DNA of 64,000 bases, from contig NZ_QRDQ01000008.1 in NCBI RefSeq assembly GCF_003385895.1, positions 926,354-990,353 on the forward strand, read 5' to 3'. A program made the position numbers and the translations under genes. Position 1 is the stretch's first letter; each line of letters opens with the position of its first letter. The DNA is from Flavobacterium cutihirudinis (lineage in GTDB: Bacteria; Bacteroidota; Bacteroidia; Flavobacteriales; Flavobacteriaceae). The notes below the pieces were generated by a model. The model worked only from the letters and a program-made list of their open reading frames with translations, did no database searches and was not told where the DNA came from. Of this stretch, positions 24,246 to 34,430 are shown piece by piece.

Positions 24246-26108
24246 TTATTCCAATTCTAAAACCAAAGCTGATTTTGGTTCTAAAGTAATTTCTGTAGCT
24301 AAATCGAATGTTTTTCCTGTGATAACATCTTTTCCAGATTTAAAGTTTTTGATGTTTTCTTTGAAACGAGCTGTTTTTACAACCTGCTCTTTTGCATTGT
24401 TGTTGAAAACCACCATTACCGTTTTTGCATTGGTATATCTGAAATAAACATACGTATTGTTTTCAGGGATATAATGTGTCATTTTTCCGAAATGAACCGC
24501 TTCATTTGATTTTCTCCAGTTGAATAATTTCGACGTGAAATCAAAATATTGTGCTTGTTGAGCTGTTCTTCCTGCTACTGTGAAAGCATTGTTTTTATCG
24601 CCAGCCCATCCGCCAGGAAAATCTTGACGAATATCGGCATCGCCTTTACTTTTGTCACCGCCCATTCCAATTTCTGAACCGTAATATACTTGTGGAATTC
24701 CGCGAATGGTTGCCAATAAAGTCATCGCCAATTTATATTTTGGCAAATCATATTTGAACTTATCGTTCATACGATCGGTGTCATGATTTTCGGAAAAAAC
24801 CAAAATGTTATTCGTGTTTGGATATAGAAAATCCATCGCAAAATTGTTGTAGAATTTGATCAATCCGCTGTCCCAGTTTGGCGTGTCTTCGTTGAAAGCA
24901 GAAGTAACCTGACTTTGAAGCGTAAAATCCATTACACTTGGAAGATTTGAATTGTAGTTTTCAATCGCACCAATTTTACTGTCTTTCTGCCAAAAAGCTA
25001 AATTCGCCTGATTGTGCATCCAGATTTCACCAACGATATTAAAGTTCGGATATTCATCTGTAATTGATTTTGCCCAATTTGCCATAGCAGTTTTATCAGA
25101 GTAATTATAAGTATCAACTCTAAATCCGTCAAGGTTTGCAAATTCAATCCACCAAATCGCATTTTGCGTTAAGTATTTTGCAACTAGAGGATTTCTTAAA
25201 TTCAAATCCGGCATTGAAGGCACAAACCAGCCGTCAACACAAACTTCCTGATCTGTTTTTGAAGCGTGAATATCTGTAATTACCTCACGTCTGTGGTGCG
25301 TTTGCGTGAAAGTTTCGAACTGATTGAACCATGTTTTTGTTGGCATATCTTTCATCAGCCAATGGGTAATTCCCCAGTGATTCGTAACATAATCCATAAC
25401 CAGTTTCATGTTCTTTTTGTGCATTTCTGCAGAAAGACGAGCGTAATCGTCATTCGTTCCGTAACGCGGATCTATTTTGTAAACATCAGACTGCGCATAC
25501 CCATGATACGAATGCTGTTTGTCGTTGTCTTCGCATAAAGGCGTGCTCCAAATTGTAGTTGCACCAAGAGACGAAATATAATCTAAGTTTTTAATGATTC
25601 CTTCGATATCGCCACCGTGACGACCGCCTGGTTCTGCGCGGTTTCCTTTTTCAGTTAAAGAAGCGTCGCTGTCGTTTTTCGGATTTCCGTTTGCAAAACG
25701 ATCCGGCATGATTAAGTAAATCAAATCCGATGCATCGTAACTTTTTCTGTCTGCCGAATTTGCTCTTCTTTCTTTAAGAGAATATTTCTGCGTAAAAGCT
25801 ACCTTATTATTGTTTTTGAAAGAGAAAACCAATTCAGATGCTTTGATATTTTGCGTATCAATTGTTACAAAAAGGTAATTCGGATTTTCTGTTTTTTCTA
25901 CATTTTTGATCGCCACATTATTCGAAACAGAAGCCTCATATTGTGAGATGTTTTTTCCGTAGAACATAATCTGCAATTCCGGATTTTTCATTCCGGCGTA
26001 CCAAAATGGAGGTTCTACTTTTTGGATTTGCGCTTTCGCGGAAGCGGAAAATAGCAAAACCATTAGAAAGAGTATGTAGAAATTGTGGTTTATTCTTAGG
26101 TTATTCAT
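24246..26108 (-). CDS. GH13 neopullulanase/cyclomaltodextrinase-type enzyme, SusA-like
   Basis: Read from ATG 26108, the product is 620 aa; a 10-residue longer form from 26138 would bury the signal peptide. A signal sequence ends near SASAKA. A Cyc-maltodext_N-type beta domain follows (about 25-120: PPFWYAGMKNPELQIMFYG). The GH13 core has LVMDYVTNHWG, GFRVDTYNY (Asp nucleophile), IVGEIWM (Glu) and SENHDTDRM. A C-terminal beta domain completes it. The layout equals SusA/neopullulanase, a periplasmic enzyme that cuts imported maltooligosaccharides. It lies 200 bp downstream of GH97, across dispersed repeats. Confidence 0.9.
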   Translation of the reverse strand: MNNLRINHNFYILFLMVLLFSASAKAQIQKVEPPFWYAGMKNPELQIMFYGKNISQYEASVSNNVAIKNVEKTENPNYLFVTIDTQNIKASELVFSFKNNNKVAFTQKYSLKERRANSADRKSYDASDLIYLIMPDRFANGNPKNDSDASLTEKGNRAEPGGRHGGDIEGIIKNLDYISSLGATTIWSTPLCEDNDKQHSYHGYAQSDVYKIDPRYGTNDDYARLSAEMHKKNMKLVMDYVTNHWGITHWLMKDMPTKTWFNQFETFTQTHHRREVITDIHASKTDQEVCVDGWFVPSMPDLNLRNPLVAKYLTQNAIWWIEFANLDGFRVDTYNYSDKTAMANWAKSITDEYPNFNIVGEIWMHNQANLAFWQKDSKIGAIENYNSNLPSVMDFTLQSQVTSAFNEDTPNWDSGLIKFYNNFAMDFLYPNTNNILVFSENHDTDRMNDKFKYDLPKYKLAMTLLATIRGIPQVYYGSEIGMGGDKSKGDADIRQDFPGGWAGDKNNAFTVAGRTAQQAQYFDFTSKLFNWRKSNEAVHFGKMTHYIPENNTYVYFRYTNAKTVMVVFNNNAKEQVVKTARFKENIKNFKSGKDVITGKTFDLATEITLEPKSALVLELE

Positions 26109-26131
26109 AGTTTTTCTTTTTAGTTCGATTT

Positions 26132-26224
26132 CCTGCAATCCCGAAGCTTCGGGACAAAACTTTGCAGGTATGTGAAATTGAGTAAAGCTTAAGAAAACCT
26201 ACAAGGTTTGAAAAACCTTGCAGG
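26132..26224. repeat. CCTGCAA/CCTTGCAGG hairpin repeats
   Basis: CCTGCAA at 26132 and TTTGCAGG at 26161 flank the perfect palindrome CCCGAAGCTTCGGG (26140-26153). A second stem-loop, CCTACAAGGTTT against AAACCTTGCAGG (26198-26224), follows. These fill the GH97-SusA spacer. Confidence 0.7.
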
Positions 26225-26235
26225 AGTAGAATTTA

Positions 26236-26317
26236 AACTATATAAGAAATGTAAGAACATTTAAGACAAAAACTGGGGAGATTTCTATTTAAATGGACTT
26301 ACATTTCTTATATGGTT
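26236..26317. repeat. Hairpin repeat family H1, copy 3
   Basis: ATATAAGAAATGTAAG (26240-26255) pairs perfectly with CTTACATTTCTTATAT (26298-26313). The right arm with its AAATGGACTT lead matches the copies at 6024 and 13525. Confidence 0.75.
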
Positions 26318-26324
26318 AATTAAA

Positions 26325-28451
<2,127 letters not shown>

Positions 28452-28467
28452 TTAAGGGTATTGTGAT

Positions 28468-30771
28468 TTAATTTATTTGTACAAATTTACTTGCAATTAT
28501 AGGCTTTCCGTTAACAATAATTGTTAAATCTTTTTCGCCATCGACAGTAAATGTTGTTTCGTTGTGATCTACAGCTACTTTTAAAATTTGATTTCTGAAA
28601 TTGATTTTAAAAGAATAACCATTCCATTCTTTCGGAATTTTTGGAAAGAAATGAAGCTGGTCATTTTTAACACGCATTCCACCAAAACCTTCTACAATAC
28701 TCATCCAAGTTCCGGCCATTGAGGTAATATGACAACCTTCTTCCACTTCTTTGTTATAATCATCTAAATCCAGACGAGAAGTTCTTAAATAGAAAGTATA
28801 AGCCATGTCCATTTTATCTAAAGCTGCAGCTTGAATCGAGTGTACGCAAGGCGAAAGCGAACTTTCATGAACCGTAAATGATTCATAGAATTCGAAATTG
28901 CGTTTTAATTCTTCTTTCGAAAAATGATCTTCGAAGAAATAAAAACCTTGTAAAACGTCTGCTTGTTTGATATATGGCGAACGTAAAACACGATCCCAAG
29001 ACCATTTTTGGTTAATTGGACGCTGTGATTTGTCTAAATCTTTTACCGGAACTAAATCTTTGTCTAAGAAACCGTCTTGCTGTAAGTAGATTCCAAGTTC
29101 TTTTGAAATTGGGAAATACATATCATCAGCCACTTTTTTCCATTCCTGAATTTCATTCGCCGAAAGGCTAACTTTTTCTAAAATGCGTTTGTGGTCTGCA
29201 GGATATTCTGAAGCAACTTTTTCGATTTGTTCTGCTGCAAAATCAATACACCATTTCGCAATATAATTGGTGTAGAAATTATTGTTGATGTTGTTTTCGT
29301 ATTCGTTTGGACCTGTAACTCCCAAAATAACATACTGATTTTTATCTTTTGAGAAAGAAGCTCTTTGGTGCCAGAAACGCGCAATTCCGATTAAAACTTC
29401 TAATCCTTTTTCAGGAATATAAGAGTAATCTCCAGTATAACGGTAATAGTTGTAAATCGCAAAAGCAATCGCACCATTTCTGTGGATTTCTTCGTGTGTG
29501 ATTTCCCATTCGTTGTGACACTCTTCACCATTCATGGTAACCATTGGGTACAATGCAGCACCGTCTTTGAAACCTAAATTATCTTTAGCATTTTCAATCG
29601 CTTTGTCTAATTGATTGTAACGGTACGTCAATAAATTACGCGCAACCTGCTGATCTTTTGTCGCCATGTAAAACGGAATACAATACGCTTCAGTATCCCA
29701 ATAAGTAGATCCGCCGTATTTTTCTCCGGTGAAACCTTTTGGTCCAATATTCAAACGAGAATCTTTTCCTGAATACGTTTGGTTTAATTGGAAGATGTTG
29801 AAACGAATTCCTTGTTGAGCTTTTACATCACCTTCGATTGTGATATCTGACATTTCCCAGATTTTTGCCCAAGCTTCAATTTGATTTTGAAGAAGTGCGT
29901 CATAACCTAAAGCAACTGCCGATTTGATTACTTTTTCGGCTCCAGCCAAAGTGTTTTCATGGTTTAAAGAAACCGTATATCCACCAATTTTTTGAATTGA
30001 TGAGGTTTGTCCTTTTGCAATAATAGTTCCGTATGTGTACTGAACTTTATCTGTTGTTGAATCGATTGTTGATGGCGAAACGTTGATGTTTTCTCCGTTT
30101 GCCAAAATCGTATTGTGCATGAAAGTCGTAACTTTAAAATGCGTTTTAAACGTTTGAGCCGTAACAAAAGCTTCATTTGTACCTTTTTTAACTTCAAGCG
30201 GTTCCCAGAATTTTTCTTCCCAGTTCGCATCTTCATTGGTTACACCAGCGTCAACGTAAGGTTTGTAAACGATTTTTGCATCTTTATTTAAAGGTGTAAT
30301 ATCGTATTTAATGATTCCCGATTCGTCTAAATCTAATGAAAGAAAACGACGAACATTAACTGAAATTTCAGTTCCGTTTTTTAGAATTGCTTCAAAAGAA
30401 CGATTGTACCAACCTTCTTTCATATTCAATTCTCTGCGGAAGTTTCTAACTTCGGTACACGTATTTAAATCAAGATTTTCTTCGTTGATTTCAATGTCAA
30501 TTCCAATCCAGTTTGGAGCGTTAAGTACTTTGGCAAAATATTTCGGATAACCGTTTTTCCACCAGCCCACTTTTGTTTTGTCTGGATAATAAATTCCGGC
30601 AATGTAACTTCCTTGAAAAGTTTCTGCAGAATATGTTTCTTCAAAATTGGCGCGTTGTCCCATAGCACCGTTTCCGATACTAAAAAGACTTTCAGACGAT
30701 TTGACCCTTTCAGCATCAAATCCTTCTTCTATAATTGACCAGTTATCTGGCTTTATATAATCTTGGTTCAT
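28468..30771 (-). CDS. GH65 family phosphorylase, probable maltose phosphorylase
   Basis: The 767-aa protein has the GH65 layout: N-terminal beta-sandwich (residues about 10-270), linker, (alpha/alpha)6 barrel and C-terminal domain. Motifs are FSIGNGAMGQRANFEE, TYWDTEAYCIPFYM, ECHNEWEITHEEIHRNGAIA and ILGVTGPNEYENNI, with the conserved acid Glu in the last. It has no signal peptide, so it is cytoplasmic. Phosphorolysis of maltose gives glucose plus beta-glucose-1-phosphate, which the neighbouring beta-phosphoglucomutase uses. Trehalose and kojibiose phosphorylases are close relatives, but a starch-locus setting favours maltose. Confidence 0.9.
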   Translation of the reverse strand: MNQDYIKPDNWSIIEEGFDAERVKSSESLFSIGNGAMGQRANFEETYSAETFQGSYIAGIYYPDKTKVGWWKNGYPKYFAKVLNAPNWIGIDIEINEENLDLNTCTEVRNFRRELNMKEGWYNRSFEAILKNGTEISVNVRRFLSLDLDESGIIKYDITPLNKDAKIVYKPYVDAGVTNEDANWEEKFWEPLEVKKGTNEAFVTAQTFKTHFKVTTFMHNTILANGENINVSPSTIDSTTDKVQYTYGTIIAKGQTSSIQKIGGYTVSLNHENTLAGAEKVIKSAVALGYDALLQNQIEAWAKIWEMSDITIEGDVKAQQGIRFNIFQLNQTYSGKDSRLNIGPKGFTGEKYGGSTYWDTEAYCIPFYMATKDQQVARNLLTYRYNQLDKAIENAKDNLGFKDGAALYPMVTMNGEECHNEWEITHEEIHRNGAIAFAIYNYYRYTGDYSYIPEKGLEVLIGIARFWHQRASFSKDKNQYVILGVTGPNEYENNINNNFYTNYIAKWCIDFAAEQIEKVASEYPADHKRILEKVSLSANEIQEWKKVADDMYFPISKELGIYLQQDGFLDKDLVPVKDLDKSQRPINQKWSWDRVLRSPYIKQADVLQGFYFFEDHFSKEELKRNFEFYESFTVHESSLSPCVHSIQAAALDKMDMAYTFYLRTSRLDLDDYNKEVEEGCHITSMAGTWMSIVEGFGGMRVKNDQLHFFPKIPKEWNGYSFKINFRNQILKVAVDHNETTFTVDGEKDLTIIVNGKPIIASKFVQIN

Positions 30772-30816
30772 TTGTCTTTACAGTGTTTTTCGTGATTGAT
30801 TGATTTATGATTGATT

Positions 30817-31476
30817 TTACTTTGTGATTAATGATTCGATAAAGTTTTCATCCATTACAGTGAAATCTTTAAAAATGAAATCAGCCTCATGCAAAATTGT
30901 TTCCTCACCAATTCCCACACTTACCATTTCTGCAATATTTGCTGCCTGAATTCCGGCAACAGAGTCTTCAAATACAATTGAATTTTTTGGATCAATGTTT
31001 AATAATTGAGCCGCTTTTAAGAAAACTTCAGGATCTGGTTTTGCATTGGTAACGTCATTTCCGTCAACAATAACATCGAAGTAAGACAGAATCCCTGTTT
31101 TTTCTAGAATTGGTCTTGCATTTTTACTGGCAGAGCCCAATGCAATTCCTTGGTTTTTATCTTTTAATAGTTTTAGAATTTTTAAAACTCCTGGAAGAAC
31201 CTCACTTTCATCCATGTCAACTAAATAAGATAGATAATCTTCATTTTTTTGAATCAGCCATTTGTCTTTGTCTTCTTGAGAAGCCTGAACATTGCCTAAT
31301 CCAAGTATAATATCTAGAGAACGAACTCGGCTTACACCTTTTAAAAGTTCGTTGTCTTCAAGCGTAAAATTTATATTTAATGATTTGGCAATTTTCTGCC
31401 AAGCTAAAAAGTGGTATTTAGCGGTATCAACGATCACTCCATCAAGATCGAAGATGAATGCTTTTTTATTATTCAT
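30817..31476 (-). CDS. pgmB: Beta-phosphoglucomutase
   Basis: Read from ATG 31476, the product is 219 aa, starting MNNKKAFIFDLDGVIVDTA; an upstream TTG adds three residues only. HAD motifs are FDLDGVIVDT (nucleophile D and acid/base D), the cap-domain LLKGVSRVRSLDIIL (residues about 45-60) typical of PgmB, LGSASKNA, and FEDSVAGIQAA. It converts beta-glucose-1-phosphate to glucose-6-phosphate. Its start overlaps the transporter stop by 8 bp (ATGAATAATAA), indicating translational coupling. GH65 phosphorylase follows 45 bp downstream. Confidence 0.93.
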   Translation of the reverse strand: MNNKKAFIFDLDGVIVDTAKYHFLAWQKIAKSLNINFTLEDNELLKGVSRVRSLDIILGLGNVQASQEDKDKWLIQKNEDYLSYLVDMDESEVLPGVLKILKLLKDKNQGIALGSASKNARPILEKTGILSYFDVIVDGNDVTNAKPDPEVFLKAAQLLNIDPKNSIVFEDSVAGIQAANIAEMVSVGIGEETILHEADFIFKDFTVMDENFIESLITK

Positions 31477-32986
31477 GGATTTCAATTTTAGTTTTACTAT
31501 TTACTCTCAGCGTCAATAATCCTGCGAAAATCATTGATACACCTCCAATTATTAGAGCATAAATAGGTTCATTATTAAAGAATTGTTTAATTACAAATCC
31601 TAATATCGTAGCAGCTACAATTTGTGGAATTACGACGAAAAAATTAAAAACGCCCATATAATATCCCATTTTAGCTGCAGGCAAAGCTCCAGATAACATA
31701 GCATAAGGCATTGATAAAATACTTGCCCAAGCGATACCAACTCCCAACATTGGAAGGATAAGCAGCTGTTTATCACCAATAAAATAAATTGAAATTAAAC
31801 CAACACCTCCAGCACATAATGCTAATAAATGTGTTGCTCTAACGCCTACTTTTTTTGCAATAACTGGTAATAAGAAAGCTACGGCTGCCGCAACTCCGTT
31901 ATAAACTGTAAATAAAACAGAAACCCAGTCGGCAGCATCATTGTATACTTTTGAAGTGGTGTCTGTAGTGCCAAAAATGTGTTGTGTAACAGCTTGTGTG
32001 GTATAAATCCACATAGAAAATAAGGCAAACCAAGAGAAAAACTGAACCCAAGCCAATTTTTGCATTGTTCTTGGCATGTTCAATAAATCGGTCATGATGA
32101 TGGTAAAGCCATTCTGAACTTTTTTAGTTCGTAATTGTGATGCAATTACAAATAAAACGCCCATAAAAATCAAGCCTACAAAAAGAATATATAGCTCTTT
32201 AGCAAGGCTGTTTTCGAAAATTAAAAATGAAATTAATCCTCCAATACCAGCAAACAATACTCCTAAAAGCAATTGTTTTTTTGTAGAAACTCCAGATTCG
32301 GTCTCTGAAACAGTACTGTCTTCAACATCTTTTTTGCTGTTAGCTTCGAATGCATGAAGTTCTTCTGGAGTATATTCGGTTGTTTTGAAAACAGTCCATA
32401 AAACAGAAAGCAGAAAAACAATTCCGCCAATATAGAACGACCATTTTACGGCATCCGGAATAATTCCTTTTGGAGCAACATTGCTAACATCAAAGACATT
32501 TGTGAAAAGATAGGGTAGAACAGAACCTACAACGGCGCCTGTACCAATGAAAAAACTCTGCATCACAAAACCTAATGCACGCTGTTCGTCTGGCAAATTA
32601 TCGCCTACAAACGCGCGAAACGGTTCCATTGAAACATTTATCGACGCATCCATTATCCATAAAGTTCCAGCAGCAATCCATAAAGTAGGAGAGTTGGGCA
32701 TAATGAATAATGCAATTGAAGACAAAATAGCTCCAATTAAAAAATAGGGGCGACGTCTTCCTAAACGAGTCCAGGTTCTGTCACTGAAATAACCAATAAC
32801 GGGCTGAATAATTAAACCAGAAACAGGCGCAGCAATCCACAAAATTGGGATTTCATCTATTTTAGCACCAAGGGTTTCAAAAATTCTTGAAGTATTTGCG
32901 TTTTGCAGTGCAAAACCAAATTGTATTCCTAAGAAACCGAAACTCATGTTCCAAATTTCCCAGAAACTTAATTTACGCTTTTCCAT
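31469..32986 (-). CDS. MFS sugar transporter, SLC45-like (maltose type)
   Basis: The 505-aa MFS protein has twelve TM segments. It opens KLSFWEIWNMSFGFLGIQFG, followed by GLIIQPVIGYFSDRTWTRLG and RRPYFLIGAILSSIALFIMP (the loop 2-3 signature), which match the SLC45/GPH-like maltose and sucrose symporters. It would bring maltose or glucose from the periplasm into the cytoplasm. It is the first gene of the minus-strand operon MFS-pgmB-GH65-GH97-GH13-GH13. A long cytoplasmic loop (residues about 205-235, EEL..KKDVEDSTVSETES) lies between the halves. Confidence 0.9.
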   Translation of the reverse strand: MEKRKLSFWEIWNMSFGFLGIQFGFALQNANTSRIFETLGAKIDEIPILWIAAPVSGLIIQPVIGYFSDRTWTRLGRRRPYFLIGAILSSIALFIMPNSPTLWIAAGTLWIMDASINVSMEPFRAFVGDNLPDEQRALGFVMQSFFIGTGAVVGSVLPYLFTNVFDVSNVAPKGIIPDAVKWSFYIGGIVFLLSVLWTVFKTTEYTPEELHAFEANSKKDVEDSTVSETESGVSTKKQLLLGVLFAGIGGLISFLIFENSLAKELYILFVGLIFMGVLFVIASQLRTKKVQNGFTIIMTDLLNMPRTMQKLAWVQFFSWFALFSMWIYTTQAVTQHIFGTTDTTSKVYNDAADWVSVLFTVYNGVAAAVAFLLPVIAKKVGVRATHLLALCAGGVGLISIYFIGDKQLLILPMLGVGIAWASILSMPYAMLSGALPAAKMGYYMGVFNFFVVIPQIVAATILGFVIKQFFNNEPIYALIIGGVSMIFAGLLTLRVNSKTKIEIHE

Positions 32987-33010
32987 TATCGTAATTTGAA
33001 AAAATTATAC

Positions 33011-33029
33011 GATAAGCGCTTTGCTTATC
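33011..33029. promoter_or_regulatory. GATAAGC-N5-GCTTATC inverted repeat, candidate operator
   Basis: GATAAGCGCTTTGCTTATC lies 25 bp upstream of the transporter ATG, in the promoter area of the minus-strand starch operon. Two 7-bp arms with a 5-bp spacer centred on GCTTT resemble a LacI-family operator in size, but the sequence differs from the AACGTT boxes near susC. The regulator that binds it is unknown. Confidence 0.4.
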
Positions 33030-33111
33030 AAAACTTACTGTTTTTTTCGAAGTAAAAGTAAAAGCCTTGACGGGCGTAAAAGTATTAATTATTTTTTTAT
33101 TTATGCTAATA

Positions 33112-33141
33112 AAAAAGCCATAAATATTTTTTATGGCTTTA
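33112..33141 (-). terminator. Intrinsic terminator after the LacI-type regulator gene
   Basis: AAAGCCATAAA and TTTATGGCTTT form an 11-bp stem with a short T-rich loop and A/T-rich flanks on both sides, 22 bp past the regulator stop. It separates that gene from the transporter operon. Confidence 0.65.
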
Positions 33142-33163
33142 GAATAGGTTGATTTTAAGAAAT

Positions 33164-34195
33164 TTAGTCAGTAGATTCTCTTTTTATTAAATGAGTTTCA
33201 ATAACCTCAGTAGTGTAATTTTCGTTTTCGTCTTCATCTTCGTCATGTTCGGCTTCTAGTCTTTCAATAAGCATTTTGGCTGCTTTGTTACCCATTTTTT
33301 CACCGCTTTGACTTACCGTTGTAATACTTGGAGTGGAGTATTTTGAGATAATTCCATCAGTGAAAGCAATTACAGCCAAATCTTCAGGAATTTTTAATCC
33401 CATTTTTGAAGCCGTTTTGATAATTGTCACGGCAAAAAGCTCATTTACGGCAAAGACAGCATCAAAAGCACGGTCATGTAAAAGTTCAGAAATAGTAATT
33501 TCGCAAGTATCAACATCTTCAATTTTAATAATTAAATCTTCATTGAAAGGGATTCCGTTGTCTAAAAGCGCTTTTTCGTAACCGTCGGTTCTTAGTTTTC
33601 CGACACTTACATAATCTACTGTGGTTACCAATGCAATCTTTTTTCTTCCATTATCAATCAAGCTTTGAACCGCTTCATACGCAGCAGCTTTATCATCAAT
33701 AATAACTTTGTCACATAAAATATCATTGGTAACACGGTCAAACATAACAACCGGCATTCCTTGATTGATGACTTCTGTAATATGATGAAAATCGCCTTTG
33801 AATTGTGTTTCTTTAGAAAGTGACATGATAAAACCATCGATACTTCCGTTGGCTAACATTTCCATATTCAAAACCTCTTTATCGAAAGAATCATCTGATA
33901 AACAAATCACAACACTATAGCCGTGTTCATTGGCTACTTGCTCAATTCCGTTGATTACGGTAGAGAAAAAATGATGTACAATTTCCGGAATGATAATACC
34001 AATACTTTTGGTTTTTCGGTTTTTTAAACTAAGAGCAATATTGTTAGGCTTATAGTTGTAAAACTTGGCAAAAGCTTGCACTTTTAAACGCGTTTCTTCA
34101 CCTATTTCAAGACTGTTTCTAAGTGATTTTGAGACAGTTGAAATAGATACGTCAAGTTCTTTTGCTATCTGTTTTAAGGTTATTTTACGTTTCAT
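33164..34195 (-). CDS. LacI family transcriptional regulator
   Basis: The 343-aa regulator has an N-terminal LacI helix-turn-helix (residues 4-25, ITLKQIAKELDVSISTVSKS), the hinge KPNNIALSLKNRKTKSIGII and a periplasmic-binding-protein-like effector domain (about 60-335). It lies between the catabolic operon and divergent susCDE, so it is the natural regulator of the starch locus; note that B. thetaiotaomicron uses the unrelated SusR. Candidate operators with an ACGTT core occur at 34296, 48683 and, more diverged, 40079. A maltooligosaccharide or phosphorylated effector is an inference. The C-terminus carries an acidic DEDEDEN run. Confidence 0.92.
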   Translation of the reverse strand: MKRKITLKQIAKELDVSISTVSKSLRNSLEIGEETRLKVQAFAKFYNYKPNNIALSLKNRKTKSIGIIIPEIVHHFFSTVINGIEQVANEHGYSVVICLSDDSFDKEVLNMEMLANGSIDGFIMSLSKETQFKGDFHHITEVINQGMPVVMFDRVTNDILCDKVIIDDKAAAYEAVQSLIDNGRKKIALVTTVDYVSVGKLRTDGYEKALLDNGIPFNEDLIIKIEDVDTCEITISELLHDRAFDAVFAVNELFAVTIIKTASKMGLKIPEDLAVIAFTDGIISKYSTPSITTVSQSGEKMGNKAAKMLIERLEAEHDEDEDENENYTTEVIETHLIKRESTD

Positions 34196-34295
34196 GGTGT
34201 TTTTTGGAAAAAATCTAATTGATAATAAAGATGGTTAATATTTTTGGTATTGACAATTTTTGACTTAAAAGATTACAAAAAATAGAAAGTTTTCA

Positions 34296-34316
34296 ACACT
34301 ACCACGTTTTCGTAAA
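34296..34316 (+). promoter_or_regulatory. Candidate LacI-type operator upstream of susC
   Basis: The 21-bp box begins ACACTAC, has core CACGTTTT and ends CGTAAA. It matches 19 of 21 bases at 48683-48703 upstream of the secreted amylase. It is centred on an ACGT core typical of LacI-family operators and stands about 20 bp before the TTG of the susC promoter, between susC and the LacI-type gene. Confidence 0.6.
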
Positions 34317-34336
34317 CCAATAAAAATTGCCTCTTG

Positions 34337-34365
34337 TTGAGCGTGTTAATAAATTCATAATTTTG
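34337..34365 (+). promoter_or_regulatory. susC promoter (TTG-N18-TAATTTTG)
   Basis: TTG at 34337-34339 and TAATTTTG at 34358-34365 fit the flavobacterial consensus TTG-N17-23-TAnnTTTG. The resulting leader to the susC ATG is about 60 nt. Confidence 0.6.
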
Positions 34366-34430
34366 AAATTCGAAGTAAAATTAAAAACTTAACTAACAAT
34401 CAAAAACTCAAACTAATTTAAACAAAAAGT

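Noticed and set aside
30465..30719. Long overlapping frames in the GH65, GH97 and other coding regions.
   Set aside because: They lie in shadow frames of well-supported genes, with no start context or recognisable domains.
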